Positions 54,219-63,348 of a stretch of 64,000 bases of DNA are shown here, piece by piece (the stretch's first letter is position 1; each line of letters begins with the position of its first letter). Source of the stretch: Campylobacter sp. VBCF_01 NA2. Lineage in GTDB: Bacteria > Campylobacterota > Campylobacteria > Campylobacterales > Campylobacteraceae. The stretch lies in NCBI RefSeq assembly GCF_027797205.1, contig NZ_CP115607.1, positions 310,001 to 374,000 on the forward strand. Direction: 5' to 3'. Made by a program: the position numbers and the translations under genes. The notes under the pieces are model-generated. The model saw only the letters and a program-made list of their open reading frames with translations. It did no database searches and was not told where the DNA came from.

Positions 54219-55089
54219 AAACAAAAAATTAACCCCAAAAGAGTTGATAAAAGAGTTGATCGAAGGTAGCGAATATACGCTCAAAGACTCGGTAAAAGGG
54301 CGCGTGCGCATAGTAGGGCGAGATAAAAAAATCATAAATTTCCTCCCAAGACAATTTGGCGTAGAGAGTCTCAATGACAAAATGAGTCTAAGCCCAGAAC
54401 AAATCGAAAAAATCAAGGCAAATTTCTTATCTATTTTGCGCGAGGGAGCAAAACCAGTCGCGAGCACTGGGATCACTGGCGAGGCTAGCATGGAGCAGGA
54501 TTTGCAAAGCGCTACAAAAAAATCGGTCAAAAGCAAGCCGAAATTTAACCTAGCGTCTAAAAATAAAACCTTGCAAGAAATTTACGAGGGCTCGAAAACA
54601 GCTGCCGCTAAGTCGCAGAGCAAAAGTGCGCAGTATTTCACGCCAGTAGCCGTGCGCAAGAAAAACACAAAAATCCCGTGCAAGGTGAGAATTTCGTTTT
54701 TGCGCAAAAGTTGCAGTGACGAAAAATTAGGAATCCTAGCTAGGGTGAAAATTCCGCTTTTAATGGAAAATTTCGGACTAAACGATGTCATAAACTCATC
54801 TGAACACGCGCAAATGGCGAAAAAAATGGTTCGCACAATCGCGAATTTGTATGTCGCCAAAGATTTGCGTGGCGTGCGCATAGAAGGCCCTGTGTGCCTA
54901 TCTATGGGCTTTAAAAGTCAAATGGCAGATATCAGCAACCACGCTTTTGTTTTCAAACTCATCGAGGATACTTTGGTAAATAACCGCGTCATCACAGACG
55001 ATAACGCTAGCGTCGTCAAAGAGATAAAAATGTATAAACAAGACGAATTTGACGGCGTTTTGGTCGATATTTTAAAGACAGATAGATAA
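54211..55089 (+). CDS. conserved protein, possible RusA-like C-terminal domain
   Basis: 292 residues from ATG 54211. N-terminal 130 residues are polar and charged. The C-terminal half, IPCKVRISFLRKSC ... KLIEDTLVNNRVITDDNASV then EFDGVLVDI, recalls the Asp-Asp-rich pattern of RusA Holliday-junction resolvases, but the match is loose and the length is more than twice that of RusA. Translationally coupled to the M23 gene. Function uncertain. Confidence 0.6.
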   Translation: MSENKKLTPKELIKELIEGSEYTLKDSVKGRVRIVGRDKKIINFLPRQFGVESLNDKMSLSPEQIEKIKANFLSILREGAKPVASTGITGEASMEQDLQSATKKSVKSKPKFNLASKNKTLQEIYEGSKTAAAKSQSKSAQYFTPVAVRKKNTKIPCKVRISFLRKSCSDEKLGILARVKIPLLMENFGLNDVINSSEHAQMAKKMVRTIANLYVAKDLRGVRIEGPVCLSMGFKSQMADISNHAFVFKLIEDTLVNNRVITDDNASVVKEIKMYKQDEFDGVLVDILKTDR

Positions 55090-55097
55090 TCGCTTCA

Positions 55098-55131
55098 AAA
55101 TTTAATCGCTTAAATTTAAGCGATTAAATTT
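55098..55131. terminator. bidirectional terminator between convergent genes
   Basis: 34-bp perfect palindrome: AAATTTAATCGCTT arms around AAATTT; it overlaps the last codons of the LysE-family gene. Confidence 0.7.
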
Positions 55132-55718
55132 TTCACCACTCCCCAAAGAAGTTTTGCAGCATAAAACACCAAAATCGCCGTAGAAATGTAAGCAAACGCC
55201 CTAGCCACGCTATCTGGCAGGCGCGCTCTGTTTTTATAGATCACAAGCGGAAAAAGTGTAATCCACGATAAAATCGCTACAAAAAGTCCCAGCAACGAGA
55301 GAGCGAAATTTTCGCTACTTACGCTAGCAGAGACACTGAGCCAAAACATAATCACATAAGGATTTAGCAAATTTAGAAAAAAGCCTTTTGAGTAAATTTT
55401 GGCGTGAGAGCCAAGCTCAACGCTTTTGATTTCGGGTGTGTTGCGCGCGCTTTTGTAAATTCCGTAGGCAATATATGTCAAAAAACACGCCCCAAACACC
55501 GAAATAATCGCAAATACAAGCGGAATTTTGGCAAGTTGCGAAATCCCAAATGCGCTAAGGGCGAGATAAAGCATATCCGCACTCATCGCGCCAAGCCCCA
55601 AGCAAAGGGCTTTTGTATAGCTTTGCAGCGCATAAGACATAATCAAAACATTAATCGGACCGATTGGCACACTCACACCAAAGCCCATTAAAATGCCGTT
55701 TATAAAGGCGTTCATCAA
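55116..55718 (-). CDS. LysE/RhtB-family amino acid exporter
   Basis: 200 residues, six helices. Family opening INGILMGFGVSVPIGPINVLI and AMSADMLYLALSAFG. Inner-membrane exporter; substrate unknown. Stop lies within the shared terminator palindrome. Confidence 0.87.
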   Translation of the reverse strand: MMNAFINGILMGFGVSVPIGPINVLIMSYALQSYTKALCLGLGAMSADMLYLALSAFGISQLAKIPLVFAIISVFGACFLTYIAYGIYKSARNTPEIKSVELGSHAKIYSKGFFLNLLNPYVIMFWLSVSASVSSENFALSLLGLFVAILSWITLFPLVIYKNRARLPDSVARAFAYISTAILVFYAAKLLWGVVKNLIA

Positions 55719-55750
55719 TTTCCTTTAAATTTTTAGTGTGAAATTAAAAT

Positions 55751-55954
55751 TTAAAATTCAAAATCGCCAGTGCTACCTTTGGACATACTCTCAAACACGG
55801 CCTTGACATACTTATCGCGCGTTTGGCAGTCTAGGATTTTTTCGCACTGACTACAACTTTGCAAGCCATTTTGCGCTTGGCAATCTTGCAAAATGGCTAA
55901 ATTTTTGTCTAAAATTTGCTCGAAAATATCGCGTTCTTGGTTATTTTCTGACAT
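55751..55954 (-). CDS. small four-cysteine conserved protein
   Basis: 67 residues with Cys at about 25, 34, 37 and 43 (CQAQNGLQSCSQCEKILDC), a possible zinc or redox site. ATG overlaps the fbp stop (TAATG). Campylobacter genomes keep a gene here (Cj0839c as I recall). Function unknown. Confidence 0.72.
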   Translation of the reverse strand: MSENNQERDIFEQILDKNLAILQDCQAQNGLQSCSQCEKILDCQTRDKYVKAVFESMSKGSTGDFEF

Positions 55955-56805
55955 TATTTTTCGCTTTGATAAATTTCGTGCATTTTTGAAATTTCATATT
56001 TCGAGCCGAAAAAACACGGTGTGGTTTGGTGAATTTTTGAAATTTCAAGCTCTAAAAGCGAATTGTTTTTTCCGTCGCTAGTAGCGCCATTTGCGTGCTC
56101 ATAGATATAGGCAAACGGCAACACTTCAAACGCCATGCGAAGCTTGCCTGCTGGGTGATCGCTCGTGGCTGGGTAGCTAAATAGCCCGCCACCTTTTAGC
56201 AAAATTTGGTGCAGGTCGCTGACCATGGCTCCTGAGTATCGGAGGCGATAACCCTCGTCAAATAGCGCTCTTACGAGCACTCTGTGCGTATCGCTCCAAC
56301 CTTTTTGCGTCGCTCCCGTGGCGTTTAGTTTGCCTTTTTCGTTTAAAACTAACTCTTTTGCGAAGGCAAATTTGCCGTCCCTGCCAAGCCTGTATAGCTT
56401 CGGAGTGTCGCCTAAACATACGCAAAGCTCGATTCTAGGGCCATACACGCTATATACTGCTCCGCGCAATGAGCTTGGTGAAATTTCGCCCTCATAAATC
56501 GCAAAAATCGAGCCCACGGCGAAATTTACATCTACTAGGCTAGATCCGTCGAGCGGATCGTAAGCTACTATAAATTTGCCATTTTCATTAATGCTAAGCA
56601 TTTCCTCTTTTTCTTCGCTAATTAGCGCCTTTACGCACTCTACGCCGCGAAATTCGCGCTCGATTATCATATCGCTTAGCACATCGAGTTTAAGCTGTGT
56701 ATCTCCGGTGGAATTTTGCGTGCTAGCGTAGCCGAAATCAGCGTATTTTAGCTCTTCGCTGATTAAAACGGCGATTTTTTCTATTGTCTTTACGATTTCT
56801 TGCAT
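55954..56805 (-). CDS. fbp: fructose-1,6-bisphosphatase class I
   Basis: 283 residues. Motifs ALISEEKEE near 62, [19 protein letters not shown] near 85, [18 protein letters not shown] near 192, and [10 protein letters not shown] near 222. Gluconeogenic step; Campylobacter cannot use glycolysis fully, so the enzyme matters for sugar synthesis. Confidence 0.95.
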   Translation of the reverse strand: MQEIVKTIEKIAVLISEELKYADFGYASTQNSTGDTQLKLDVLSDMIIEREFRGVECVKALISEEKEEMLSINENGKFIVAYDPLDGSSLVDVNFAVGSIFAIYEGEISPSSLRGAVYSVYGPRIELCVCLGDTPKLYRLGRDGKFAFAKELVLNEKGKLNATGATQKGWSDTHRVLVRALFDEGYRLRYSGAMVSDLHQILLKGGGLFSYPATSDHPAGKLRMAFEVLPFAYIYEHANGATSDGKNNSLLELEISKIHQTTPCFFGSKYEISKMHEIYQSEK

Positions 56806-56817
56806 ACTCTCTCCTTT

Positions 56818-57306
56818 TTAAACTTTTTTAGCATTATCAAGTATCCATTTTGCGATACTTTGCGCGTCGTTTATGTCGAAATTTACGGGGCAAGCTTTAT
56901 CCATTTGCGCTCTTGGCAGATTTGTTGCAATGGCTTGCGAAAACGGCAAATATGCCTCGTCGATTTTGTCCCTAAATAGGCTGATTCGTGGCAGGGGCAG
57001 TGTTTTTAGACCCTCCACAATCAAAATATCAAAATCACCAAAACCAGCGATAATCTCGTCTAAATTTCGCATTTGTTTCAAAAAATATGTCGTGCGCGTA
57101 GGGCTTACAACCGCCACATCTGCGCCAACTTCGCTAAATTTTGCGCTATCTTTGCCCTCAGTGTCAAATTTGGCCTTGTCTTTGGGGTCGTGTTTGACGA
57201 TAGCGACCTTTAAATTTTGCTCGATAAAAATTTGCGCTACCTTGCAAATTAGCGTCGTTTTGCCGGTGTTTGACGGACCTGAAAACGCAATGGCTAGTCT
57301 TTTCAT
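56818..57306 (-). CDS. mobB: molybdopterin-guanine dinucleotide biosynthesis adaptor MobB
   Basis: 162 residues. P-loop FSGPSNTGKTTL at residue 9, VAIVKHDPKDKAKFDTEGKDS near 34, VEGLKTLPLPRI near 98. GTP-binding partner of MobA in guanylating the molybdenum cofactor. 12 bp upstream of fbp. Confidence 0.92.
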   Translation of the reverse strand: MKRLAIAFSGPSNTGKTTLICKVAQIFIEQNLKVAIVKHDPKDKAKFDTEGKDSAKFSEVGADVAVVSPTRTTYFLKQMRNLDEIIAGFGDFDILIVEGLKTLPLPRISLFRDKIDEAYLPFSQAIATNLPRAQMDKACPVNFDINDAQSIAKWILDNAKKV

Positions 57307-57396
57307 CTCTCTCCCTTAAAAAACCTTGATTGTATCAAATTTAGCCTTTTAAAAAGCAAAATTTGATAATATACGCCAAAATTTAAAGGAAGAAAA

Positions 57397-57915
57397 ATGC
57401 AAAATTTAACTATTTCAAAATTTGCGCGCACTCTGATTTTAGGGCTGTTTGCGCTAGGAATTTGCTCGTGCGCTAACAAAGAAAAAGTCCCTCACGACCC
57501 GGTCAAAAACGAGTTTATGGCATATACGCAAAAATTCGAAAGCGTTAAAGAGGGCGATAGATACCTGGGCGTGGCGACCTATCTAAACCCCACAATGCCT
57601 GAGATTCGCAACGAGCGCGAGGACGAGTTTTTCTTGCTAACCTCGTATCCAAAAGAGATCGAGATCAAAAATGTGCGTGTAAATGGAAGCGACGAAAATG
57701 TCAGCGTGGAGCTAATCGCCGATGAGAGCCCGCTAGCTAGCAAAGAGGTTTTTAAAATCGCGTGGTCTAATCGCTACAAAATCAGCGCGCCAAAAACGCA
57801 AAAAGATAATCTCGTGCTTAGCTTTACGACCTCAAACGACCTAAATGCGAGCGTGAAATTTCGCAAGGTCTCAAAGTCGATGTATTGGCACCCTAAGCTC
57901 AAACTCGATGATTAG
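57397..57915 (+). CDS. conserved lipoprotein
   Basis: 172 residues. Lipobox GICSC with Cys near 26. Divergent from mobB. The body (AYTQKFESVKEGDRYLGVATYLNP..) is mixed alpha/beta. C. jejuni has a lipoprotein at this place (Cj0842). Function unknown. Confidence 0.78.
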   Translation: MQNLTISKFARTLILGLFALGICSCANKEKVPHDPVKNEFMAYTQKFESVKEGDRYLGVATYLNPTMPEIRNEREDEFFLLTSYPKEIEIKNVRVNGSDENVSVELIADESPLASKEVFKIAWSNRYKISAPKTQKDNLVLSFTTSNDLNASVKFRKVSKSMYWHPKLKLDD

Positions 57916-57986
57916 AGTGGGCGCAAATTTTGCTAGAAATAAAATTTGTGATAAAATTTCAGAAATTCAAATTTGAAGGATAAAAA

Positions 57987-58868
57987 ATGAAATGGCGTGG
58001 TGGAAATAAAAGCTCAAATATCGACGATATGAGGGCTAGTAGCGGTGGTGGCGGAGGCGGAGTAAATCTCGCGCTTTTGATTCCTGTGGTGAAATTTTTA
58101 GTAAAAACGAAATTTGGCAGAATCGTCCTAGCCCTTGGTGTGGTAGCGGCGTTTATGGGTTATAATCCGCTAAATTTGCTAAATTTCACCTCTGCTGGCG
58201 GTGGAGCTGCGGCTAGTAAATTTGAAAACAACGAAGCAGCGCAGGAAGCCAAGGATTTCGTCTCTACCGTTTTGCGCCAAACCGAAGATGTTTGGGGCGC
58301 GATTTTTGCGAAATACGGCGCGAAATACTCTGAGCCAAGACTGCTTTTATTCCACGGCGCGACAAGAAGCGGGTGCGGGTATGCTAGCTCGCAAGTTGGA
58401 CCATTTTACTGCCCGGCTGATACTAGGATTTATTTGGATACGGATTTTTTCTCTGATTTGGCGAAAAAACACCACGCAGCGGGGGATTTTGCGCAAGGCT
58501 ATGTCATCGCGCACGAAGTGGGACACCATGTGCAAAACCTGCTAGGAATTTTATCTAACGCCGATAAATTAAAGGCCAGAACAAACGAAGCTGGGGCAAA
58601 CGCGATTCAGGTTAGAGTGGAGCTTCAAGCCGATTGTTTGGCGGGTATTTGGGGACATCATCAATACAAAATTTTAGAAGATGGCGACTTGGAAGAGGCG
58701 CTAAATGCCGCCACGATGATAGGCGATGATACCTTGCAAAAAAAGGCTCGTGGGTATGTGGTGCCGGATTCTTTCACGCACGGAAGTGGCGCACAAAGAA
58801 AAGAGTGGTTTTATAAAGGCTTTAAAAGCGGTTCGCTAGAAGCGTGCAAAAGCGGATTGGAAAGTTAG
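57987..58868 (+). CDS. neutral zinc metallopeptidase, YpfJ family
   Basis: 293 residues. Begins MKWRGGNKSSNIDDMR, then Gly-rich linker, one membrane helix (about 45-62), and the catalytic HEVGHHVQN near 172 with ELQADCLAGIW near 208 (zinc ligand Glu/Asp). Membrane-anchored, probably periplasmic. Confidence 0.9.
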   Translation: MKWRGGNKSSNIDDMRASSGGGGGGVNLALLIPVVKFLVKTKFGRIVLALGVVAAFMGYNPLNLLNFTSAGGGAAASKFENNEAAQEAKDFVSTVLRQTEDVWGAIFAKYGAKYSEPRLLLFHGATRSGCGYASSQVGPFYCPADTRIYLDTDFFSDLAKKHHAAGDFAQGYVIAHEVGHHVQNLLGILSNADKLKARTNEAGANAIQVRVELQADCLAGIWGHHQYKILEDGDLEEALNAATMIGDDTLQKKARGYVVPDSFTHGSGAQRKEWFYKGFKSGSLEACKSGLES

Positions 58869-58870
58869 TG

Positions 58871-58946
58871 AATTTGGCGAAATTTTAAATTTCGCCAAAT
58901 TTTGAATTTTAATAAATTCGCTAAATTTGGTTAAATTTAGCGAATT
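58871..58946. terminator. two hairpins between convergent ypfJ-like and slt genes
   Basis: AATTTGGCGAAATTT/AAATTTCGCCAAATT (58871-58901) and AATTCGCTAAATTT, 4-nt loop, AAATTTAGCGAATT (58915-58946). One probably serves each direction. Confidence 0.6.
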
Positions 58947-60595
58947 TTATCACTCTTGCTTGGGATTAAGAGCTTATCTAGCTCCTCACGCACGCTTACC
59001 TTTGAATTTGGGTTTAAAATATGCGAGTAAATCACATAATTTGCCAAAACCTTCTTGCCATAATCCCTGCTCTCAGCAAATGTTACTAGCTCCATTGACA
59101 AAAACGGCTCGTATTTTCCCCTCTTAAACAAATCCGCTCGTTTTAGAAGTTTGCTCGTAAATCCTAGTCCGCCATTGTATGCGTATGCGATAAAAACGGG
59201 GCTAAGTAGCTTGGTTTCGAGTGTGTCGATATGGATATTGGCGAATTTATAGGCGATTTTTGGATCAAACATCATATCTTGATCCCAGCCCTCGATACTG
59301 ATTTGTTTTTTGGCGATATCGTTCGCTACAAATGGCATAAACTGCATCATACCAAGCGCATACGATGTCGAAACGGCGCTTGGGATAAAGCGTGATTCTT
59401 GGCGGCCAAGAGCTAAAATCAGTGCTTGGCGGTGCAAATCAGTAGTGCCGATATGCTCCATAAATGGCGTTAGATAGTAGTTATCGCGTCCGCCACTAGC
59501 CTTATTCATTATATACGCCCACTCGCCAAGGCTCTCTTTGGTGTCAAATTTCTTCGCAAACTCCAAAAGCTCTGCTTTGCCCATTTTATCGGCTTTGGCC
59601 TTGGTGCGAACCCAGTTAAATGGGTTTTTGATATCATAGTTTGAAATTTTATCGCGCGCTGGGGTTGGATTTATGATATTTAGGCTTTTATCACCCAAAA
59701 TTTCCTTTGCATAGAGCGAATAGAGGCTATAATAGTTGCTTTTGGCAAGCTCGTGTAAGATATTTTCGTCTTTGCTTAGCAAATAGACCCAAAATTTCGC
59801 ATTGTGCGAGTTATGCACGCTCTCTATCGTAGCTGCTGCGCGCCCAAAATACGCCAAAGCCTGCGCCTCATCGCCATAAGTTAGAGCATTTACGCCGAGC
59901 AAAAACGCGATTTCTTTATCCACTTTTTGCGGATCAATTCCTAGCATAGATTGGCGCAAATTTGGATATTTGCGCTTGATTACAGCATCTTCAAGCACGC
60001 TTTTAAAGCCAGAGAGTTGCGCCATATCTGTGATAAAAGCGGGGCTTGCGTTTATGTTTAGCAAGCTCTCATCGCCCTTGAATTGATAATATGAAAAATA
60101 ATTTTGCGCATGACCGTTATCTTTAAAATACTGCGCCGGCGAGCCTGAATTGAAGCCTTTTAGCAAATTTATCGCACTCATCGCGCCCAAATTTCCACTA
60201 TTTTCAAATTTGCTAATTAATGCCGAGCGAGTTTTGGGGCTTAGCTTTGCCACAAACGCTGGATAGCTTCTTGCTTTTTGGCAGGTTAAATTCGCATCTA
60301 GTATATTCGCGCTCGTTACACCTGCGCATTTATCTGGCTTTGGCAAAGCCTTAAACGCGCCTAAAATTTTATCAAGTTCCTTTTTTATCTTGCCACGATA
60401 GCGGTAAATTCCAGCCTTTCTAAGGGCTTTTAGCTCGTTTTTATCGTATTTGGTTTCTGTGGCTAGGCGATAAATATAATAATCTTTTGCCAGAGATTTT
60501 GGTTCGTTTTTTATTTCGTTATAACTTTTGACCTCTGCTATGGCAAAATTTGCGCAAAGTGCCACCGCTAGGCTAAATTTAAATAAAATTTTCAA
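58937..60595 (-). CDS. slt: soluble lytic murein transglycosylase
   Basis: 552 residues. Signal peptide ends ANFAIA. Long helical superhelix (about 30-380) then the lysozyme-like domain: catalytic Glu in LALGRQESRF near 397, SYALGMMQFMP near 412, and AYAYNGG near 480. Cleaves peptidoglycan to anhydromuropeptides. Overlaps yggT by 4 bp. Confidence 0.93.
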   Translation of the reverse strand: MKILFKFSLAVALCANFAIAEVKSYNEIKNEPKSLAKDYYIYRLATETKYDKNELKALRKAGIYRYRGKIKKELDKILGAFKALPKPDKCAGVTSANILDANLTCQKARSYPAFVAKLSPKTRSALISKFENSGNLGAMSAINLLKGFNSGSPAQYFKDNGHAQNYFSYYQFKGDESLLNINASPAFITDMAQLSGFKSVLEDAVIKRKYPNLRQSMLGIDPQKVDKEIAFLLGVNALTYGDEAQALAYFGRAAATIESVHNSHNAKFWVYLLSKDENILHELAKSNYYSLYSLYAKEILGDKSLNIINPTPARDKISNYDIKNPFNWVRTKAKADKMGKAELLEFAKKFDTKESLGEWAYIMNKASGGRDNYYLTPFMEHIGTTDLHRQALILALGRQESRFIPSAVSTSYALGMMQFMPFVANDIAKKQISIEGWDQDMMFDPKIAYKFANIHIDTLETKLLSPVFIAYAYNGGLGFTSKLLKRADLFKRGKYEPFLSMELVTFAESRDYGKKVLANYVIYSHILNPNSKVSVREELDKLLIPSKSDKIR

Positions 60596-60879
60596 AAAAC
60601 ACTCCTTTGTAAGGCATAAATTATCGCATTATCAATCACGCTAAGACCGATTAAAATCACAAGCGGGGCGAAATCAAACCCGCCAAGAGTGGTTGGGATA
60701 TAGCGTCGCACGAGCGCAAAAGTCGGAGTTGTGAGCTTGTAGATGATTTGGACAAATTTGTTAAACGGATTTGGGCGTATGAAGCTAAGCACGCAGGCGA
60801 CAAACACAAGCAAAATGTAGGCTTGTATGGCGTAGTGCAGAGTGATTAAAACGCCGTAAATTAGGCTATTTGCTAGCAT
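60592..60879 (-). CDS. YggT-family membrane protein
   Basis: 95 residues, two helices with [20 protein letters not shown] near 32 and [12 protein letters not shown] near 68, the YggT signature. Role in cell division or osmotic stress is suggested for homologues. Overlaps gltX by 14 bp. Confidence 0.88.
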   Translation of the reverse strand: MLANSLIYGVLITLHYAIQAYILLVFVACVLSFIRPNPFNKFVQIIYKLTTPTFALVRRYIPTTLGGFDFAPLVILIGLSVIDNAIIYALQRSVF

Positions 60880-62173
60880 TTAGGATTTCCTTGATTGATG
60901 ATTTTATGAGCGGGTAAAGTTCATTTAGCTCTGGTCCGTGAGGCGCGCCTGTAAGAAGCAATCTAAGTGGCATAAAAAATGCCTTGCCTTTGAGAGCGGT
61001 TTTTTCCATAAGGATTGTTTTTAACTCGTTAAATTCGGCTGGAATTTGGGCTAAATTTAAAATTTCATTTCGCAAAATTTCAGCGTTTTGGCTAAATTCG
61101 CTTGGAATTTCTTTTTGGCTAAAAATTGCGTTTATTTTCGCTTTGATTTCTGGAATTAGGCTGGATTCTTGGGTGTAAAATTTCACTAACTCTACCTTGC
61201 TCTCATCTACGCCAAAAAGCTCGCAAATGCGCTTAGCACTCGCTCTTTTGATATGTTCGCGGTTGATAAATGCGAGCTTGTCTATGTCAAATTTCGCCGG
61301 AGCCTTTGAAATTTTAGCGATATCGAAAAACTCCACCGCTTCTTCGATACTAAATACCTCGCACGGGGTTTTATTTCCAAGCAAAACCAAATAATTCGCA
61401 ATCGCCTCAGGCAAAAATCCAGTATCTAGCATCCATTTTACGCTACTTGCGTCGTCGCGTTTGGACATTTTCTTGCCATCAGGCCCCAAAATAATCGGCA
61501 AATGCGCATACGAAATCTCGTCTGTATATCCCAAACACTCCCTAATCCAGTTTTGTTTCGGGGTGTTGCTGACATGATCCTCGCCCCTGATTACGAAGGT
61601 AACGCCTTCTAGCATATCATCAGTGGCGCAAGCGAAGTTGTATGTCGGGGTCTTATCTGCGCGCATGATGACGAAACTATCGATATTTTCGGGCTCGAAG
61701 CTAATCTCGCCTTTGATAGCGTCTGTGAATTTCAAAACTCTGGTTGGTTTTTTAAGTCTAATTGTAAATGGCTTTGGATTGTCTATGACCTCAGCGTCAC
61801 TTAAATGCTCGCAAGTCCCGTCGTAGCGATACGCTACGCCCTTTTCTTTGGCTTTTTCTTTTTTCTCTGCTAGTTCTTCTTCGCTACAAAAGCAGCAAAA
61901 CGCCTTGCCTTCTTGGAGCAGTTTAGCGGCGAATTCTTGGTGAAATTTTAAATTTTTGCTTTGATAATACAGCGTTTGCCATTTGATACCAAAAAGGGTT
62001 AAAATTTCCATTATATCTTTGTCTTTGCCCTCGATATTGCGGGCAGTATCGGTATCCTCGATACGCAAAATAAATCCACTTTTATCTTGAAGCGAGCGGA
62101 TATAGTTAAAAATCGCGGCGCGTAAGTTTCCAATGTGCATATCGCCTGTGGGTGATGGCGCAAATCTATACAT
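60866..62173 (-). CDS. gltX: glutamyl-tRNA synthetase
   Basis: 435 residues, first base pairs AAGGA upstream. Class I signatures [17 protein letters not shown] at residue 4 (HIGN) and [11 protein letters not shown] near 238 (KMSKR). Length and order match the GltX1 locus before slt/yggT. Epsilonproteobacteria often carry a second GltX that charges tRNA-Gln, consistent with gatB here. Confidence 0.95.
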   Translation of the reverse strand: MYRFAPSPTGDMHIGNLRAAIFNYIRSLQDKSGFILRIEDTDTARNIEGKDKDIMEILTLFGIKWQTLYYQSKNLKFHQEFAAKLLQEGKAFCCFCSEEELAEKKEKAKEKGVAYRYDGTCEHLSDAEVIDNPKPFTIRLKKPTRVLKFTDAIKGEISFEPENIDSFVIMRADKTPTYNFACATDDMLEGVTFVIRGEDHVSNTPKQNWIRECLGYTDEISYAHLPIILGPDGKKMSKRDDASSVKWMLDTGFLPEAIANYLVLLGNKTPCEVFSIEEAVEFFDIAKISKAPAKFDIDKLAFINREHIKRASAKRICELFGVDESKVELVKFYTQESSLIPEIKAKINAIFSQKEIPSEFSQNAEILRNEILNLAQIPAEFNELKTILMEKTALKGKAFFMPLRLLLTGAPHGPELNELYPLIKSSIKEILNASK

Positions 62174-62297
62174 AAATTTTCCTTTTCTTTATTAAATTTC
62201 AAAATTCGCCATTATACTTTTTTCTACCTAATAAAAAGCAAAAAGTAAGCAAAATTAGGTTATTATCTATCCTTTTATTTCCCAAAGGAGGCTTTTA

Positions 62298-62696
62298 ATG
62301 AGCTTTATTCAAGAATTCAAAGAATTCGCAATGAAAGGCAATGTCATCGATATGGCAGTGGGTGTGGTCATCGGTGGAGCCTTTGGCAAGATCGTAACTT
62401 CACTAGTAGGTGATGTCATTATGCCAATCGTCGGAGTTATCACAGGTGGTATGAATTTTACCGATTTAAAAATCGTTTTAAAAGAGGCTGTGGGCGAAAC
62501 ACCAGCCGTGACGATAAATTACGGCTCATTTATCCAAACAGCGGTTGATTTTATCATTATCGCATTTTGTATTTTTTGCGCGATTAAGGCGATCAACAAG
62601 CTTAAAAAAGAAAAACCAGCCGAGCCTGAGGCGCCAGCTGAGCCTAGCGAAGATATCAAACTTCTAAGCGAAATCAGGGATTTACTAAAAAAATAA
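62298..62696 (+). CDS. mscL: large-conductance mechanosensitive channel
   Basis: 132 residues. [31 protein letters not shown] is the MscL opening (shown as key parts: [21 protein letters not shown]); second helix [18 protein letters not shown]; acidic/Pro tail. AAAGGAGG before the ATG. Releases solutes on hypo-osmotic shock. Confidence 0.95.
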   Translation: MSFIQEFKEFAMKGNVIDMAVGVVIGGAFGKIVTSLVGDVIMPIVGVITGGMNFTDLKIVLKEAVGETPAVTINYGSFIQTAVDFIIIAFCIFCAIKAINKLKKEKPAEPEAPAEPSEDIKLLSEIRDLLKK

Positions 62697-62697
62697 T

Positions 62698-63336
62698 ATG
62701 GAAATTTTGAAATTTATCCCTTTTTTTAAGGGGCTTGATGAGGCCAAAATCGAGCGATTAGCGCAGATTAGTAGCAAAAAGGCTTTTAAAAAGGGAGAAA
62801 TTTTATTTTATGAGGGCGATACAAGCTCTCATTTAATCATCTTGCTTAAAGGCACAATCGAGATTTACAAAACAGCCCCTAGTGGCAAGGAAATCTATAT
62901 CCACGAAATTCGCCCGATGTCTTTCGTGGCTGAGGCTGTAAATTTCGAAAATATCCCCTATCCAGCCAGCGCGCGCTTTGCTAGCGGTGGCGAGGTTTTA
63001 AAAATAGATTATGAAAAATTTGTCGAAGAGTTTTTGAGTGAGCCTGAGATTTGCATTAGCATTATAAAATCAATTTCGGCGAAGTTAAGGGCGCTAGAAT
63101 TTGCGTTTGAAAACAGCGTCGTGCTACCTAGCGAGGCAAAAATATCAAAGTTTATCATCGAAAATTTTGATATTTTTACCAGCTCAAAACACATTAAAAT
63201 CGCCAAAATTTTAAATATCACCCCCGAGACATTTTCTCGCACGATTACGAAATTTAAAAAATCTGGCGCGCTTTTGGTCGATAAAGATGGCGAAATTTCG
63301 GGCTTCGATAGAGAAAAATTAGAAAAATTTATCTGA
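62698..63336 (+). CDS. Crp/Fnr-family transcription regulator
   Basis: 212 residues. Cyclic-nucleotide-type beta barrel (KKGEILFYEGDTSSHLIILLKG near 32-52) and a C-terminal winged helix (KIAKILNITPETFSRTI near 165-180). No Fnr-type Cys cluster, so it is not an iron-sulphur sensor. Starts 1 bp after mscL and may be cotranscribed. Ligand unknown. Confidence 0.88.
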   Translation: MEILKFIPFFKGLDEAKIERLAQISSKKAFKKGEILFYEGDTSSHLIILLKGTIEIYKTAPSGKEIYIHEIRPMSFVAEAVNFENIPYPASARFASGGEVLKIDYEKFVEEFLSEPEICISIIKSISAKLRALEFAFENSVVLPSEAKISKFIIENFDIFTSSKHIKIAKILNITPETFSRTITKFKKSGALLVDKDGEISGFDREKLEKFI

Positions 63337-63348
63337 TTTGGAGTAAGA

